DNA of 5,484 nucleotides from the NCBI GenBank assembly GCA_903928615.1, contig CAIYRJ010000174.1, positions 1 to 5,484 of the forward strand, read 5' to 3'. A model generated the notes under the pieces. The model was not told where the DNA came from, did not search any database, and saw nothing but the letters and a program-made list of their open reading frames with translations. This DNA is from an uncultured Actinomycetes bacterium. GTDB taxonomy: Bacteria > Actinomycetota > Thermoleophilia > Miltoncostaeales > Miltoncostaeaceae. How positions within the stretch are numbered: position 1 is the stretch's first letter; each line of letters opens with the position of its first letter. Shown here one piece after another: positions 5,227 to 5,484 of this stretch. A program made the position numbers and the translations under genes.

Positions 5227-5238
5227 CCGGCATGCCGG
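5227..5238. repeat. 12-bp perfect palindrome (CCGGCATGCCGG)
   Basis: CCGGCATGCCGG equals its own reverse complement. It sits ten bases past the stop codon of the minus-strand fructosamine-kinase gene and outside the larger inverted repeat. It could be a protein binding site or part of a 3' end structure, but it has no loop and may be chance in GC-rich DNA. Confidence 0.4.
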
Positions 5239-5248
5239 TCGGGCTGGG

Positions 5249-5484
5249 CTACGACAGGCTTCTCAGCACCCCGTCGGTCCTTGCGAACCATGAGCCGCCC
5301 AGCATCGCGCAGTGCACCAGCAGCGGGAGCAGCTGATTGAGCTCCACGCGCTCGCGCCAGCCGGGGGCCAACGGGAACTCCTCGTCGTAGGCCGCCAGCA
5401 CGCGCTCGCCGAAGCCCCCGAACAGCAGCATCATCCCGATGTCCACCTCGCGGTGGCCGCCGTAGGCATCGCAGTCGATGAGCA
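5249..5484 (-). CDS. Fructosamine/ketosamine-3-kinase family protein, C-terminal end (5' truncated by window edge)
   Basis: The minus-strand frame enters from the window edge and ends at a TAG (5251-5249), giving 77 visible residues of a protein that is normally about 270-300 residues. Family members phosphorylate the sugar moiety of glycated amines (fructosamines or ribulosamines) so that it falls off, repairing glycated proteins. The visible part shows LIDCDAYGGHREVDIGMM (1-18), which corresponds to the family's Mg/ATP-site aspartate followed by the Y-GHRE-D motif. It continues with LFGGF (20-24), AAYDEEFPLAPGW (30-42), and the C-terminal helix region LNQLLPLLVHCAMLGGSW (48-65). Where many relatives have IDPA after the leucine this has IDCD, a modest variation. 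It converges with hemQ across a 180-nt gap holding the inverted repeat. The N-terminal lobe cannot be seen, so catalytic competence is not assessed. Confidence 0.85.
   Translation of the reverse strand, partial: LIDCDAYGGHREVDIGMMLLFGGFGERVLAAYDEEFPLAPGWRERVELNQLLPLLVHCAMLGGSWFARTDGVLRSLS

Noticed and set aside
4253..5233. A 326-codon minus-strand frame antisense to hemQ, crossing the inverted repeat
   Set aside because: HemQ on the opposite strand has all its catalytic residues; this frame has a His/Ala/Val/Arg-rich shadow composition.
5089..5340. An 83-codon plus-strand frame across the hemQ/fructosamine-kinase gap
   Set aside because: It runs through the inverted repeat and antisense to the fructosamine-kinase gene, with an Arg/Pro/Ser-rich product and no start signal like those of the real genes.

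Overview
The window is a very GC-rich, gene-dense stretch of bacterial chromosome with eight protein genes, six complete and one cut at each edge. The strong G/C bias at third codon positions, starts without Shine-Dalgarno sequences, and the protein families present suggest a high-GC actinobacterial lineage. A deep-branching group such as Thermoleophilia would fit, but this is inference and a placement by marker genes would be needed. I see no tRNA, rRNA, CRISPR array, transposase or phage gene.

Layout: (1) 3-449 (+), the 3' end of an unrecognised protein, followed by 459-713 (+), an 84-residue unrecognised helical protein. (2) 760-1893 (+), an exported PQQ-type sugar/sorbosone dehydrogenase, then 1903-3471 (+), a Tat-exported berberine-bridge-type FAD oxidoreductase. 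These two look like a pair of extracytoplasmic carbohydrate- or alcohol-oxidising enzymes. (3) A minus-strand operon, read from 4256 down to 3472: a 95-residue unrecognised protein overlapping a DUF427 protein by four bases. The DUF427 stop codon touches the stop codon of the FAD enzyme. (4) 4298-5068 (+), coproheme decarboxylase HemQ/ChdC, the last step of the coproporphyrin-dependent haem pathway, divergent from the minus-strand operon across only 41 bp. (5) 5069-5248, a non-coding stretch between convergent genes, filled mostly by a 119-nt nested inverted repeat. (6) 5249-5484 (-), the C-terminal end of a fructosamine-kinase family protein.

Two signals stand out beyond the genes. First, five of the five gene starts that can be examined and are not translationally coupled carry a TANNNT -10-like hexamer ending exactly 6 nt (four cases) or 7 nt (one case) before the start codon, with no good Shine-Dalgarno. 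This is the signature of leaderless transcription, and in two cases the stop codon of the upstream gene forms the first three bases of the hexamer. The one coupled gene is the only one with a Shine-Dalgarno-like sequence. Second, the hemQ/fructosamine-kinase gap contains a collinear series of paired arms (about 45 base pairs over 119 nt), which is far more structure than a simple terminator needs. I did not find a recognisable new defence or biosynthetic system; the genes themselves are mostly known families.
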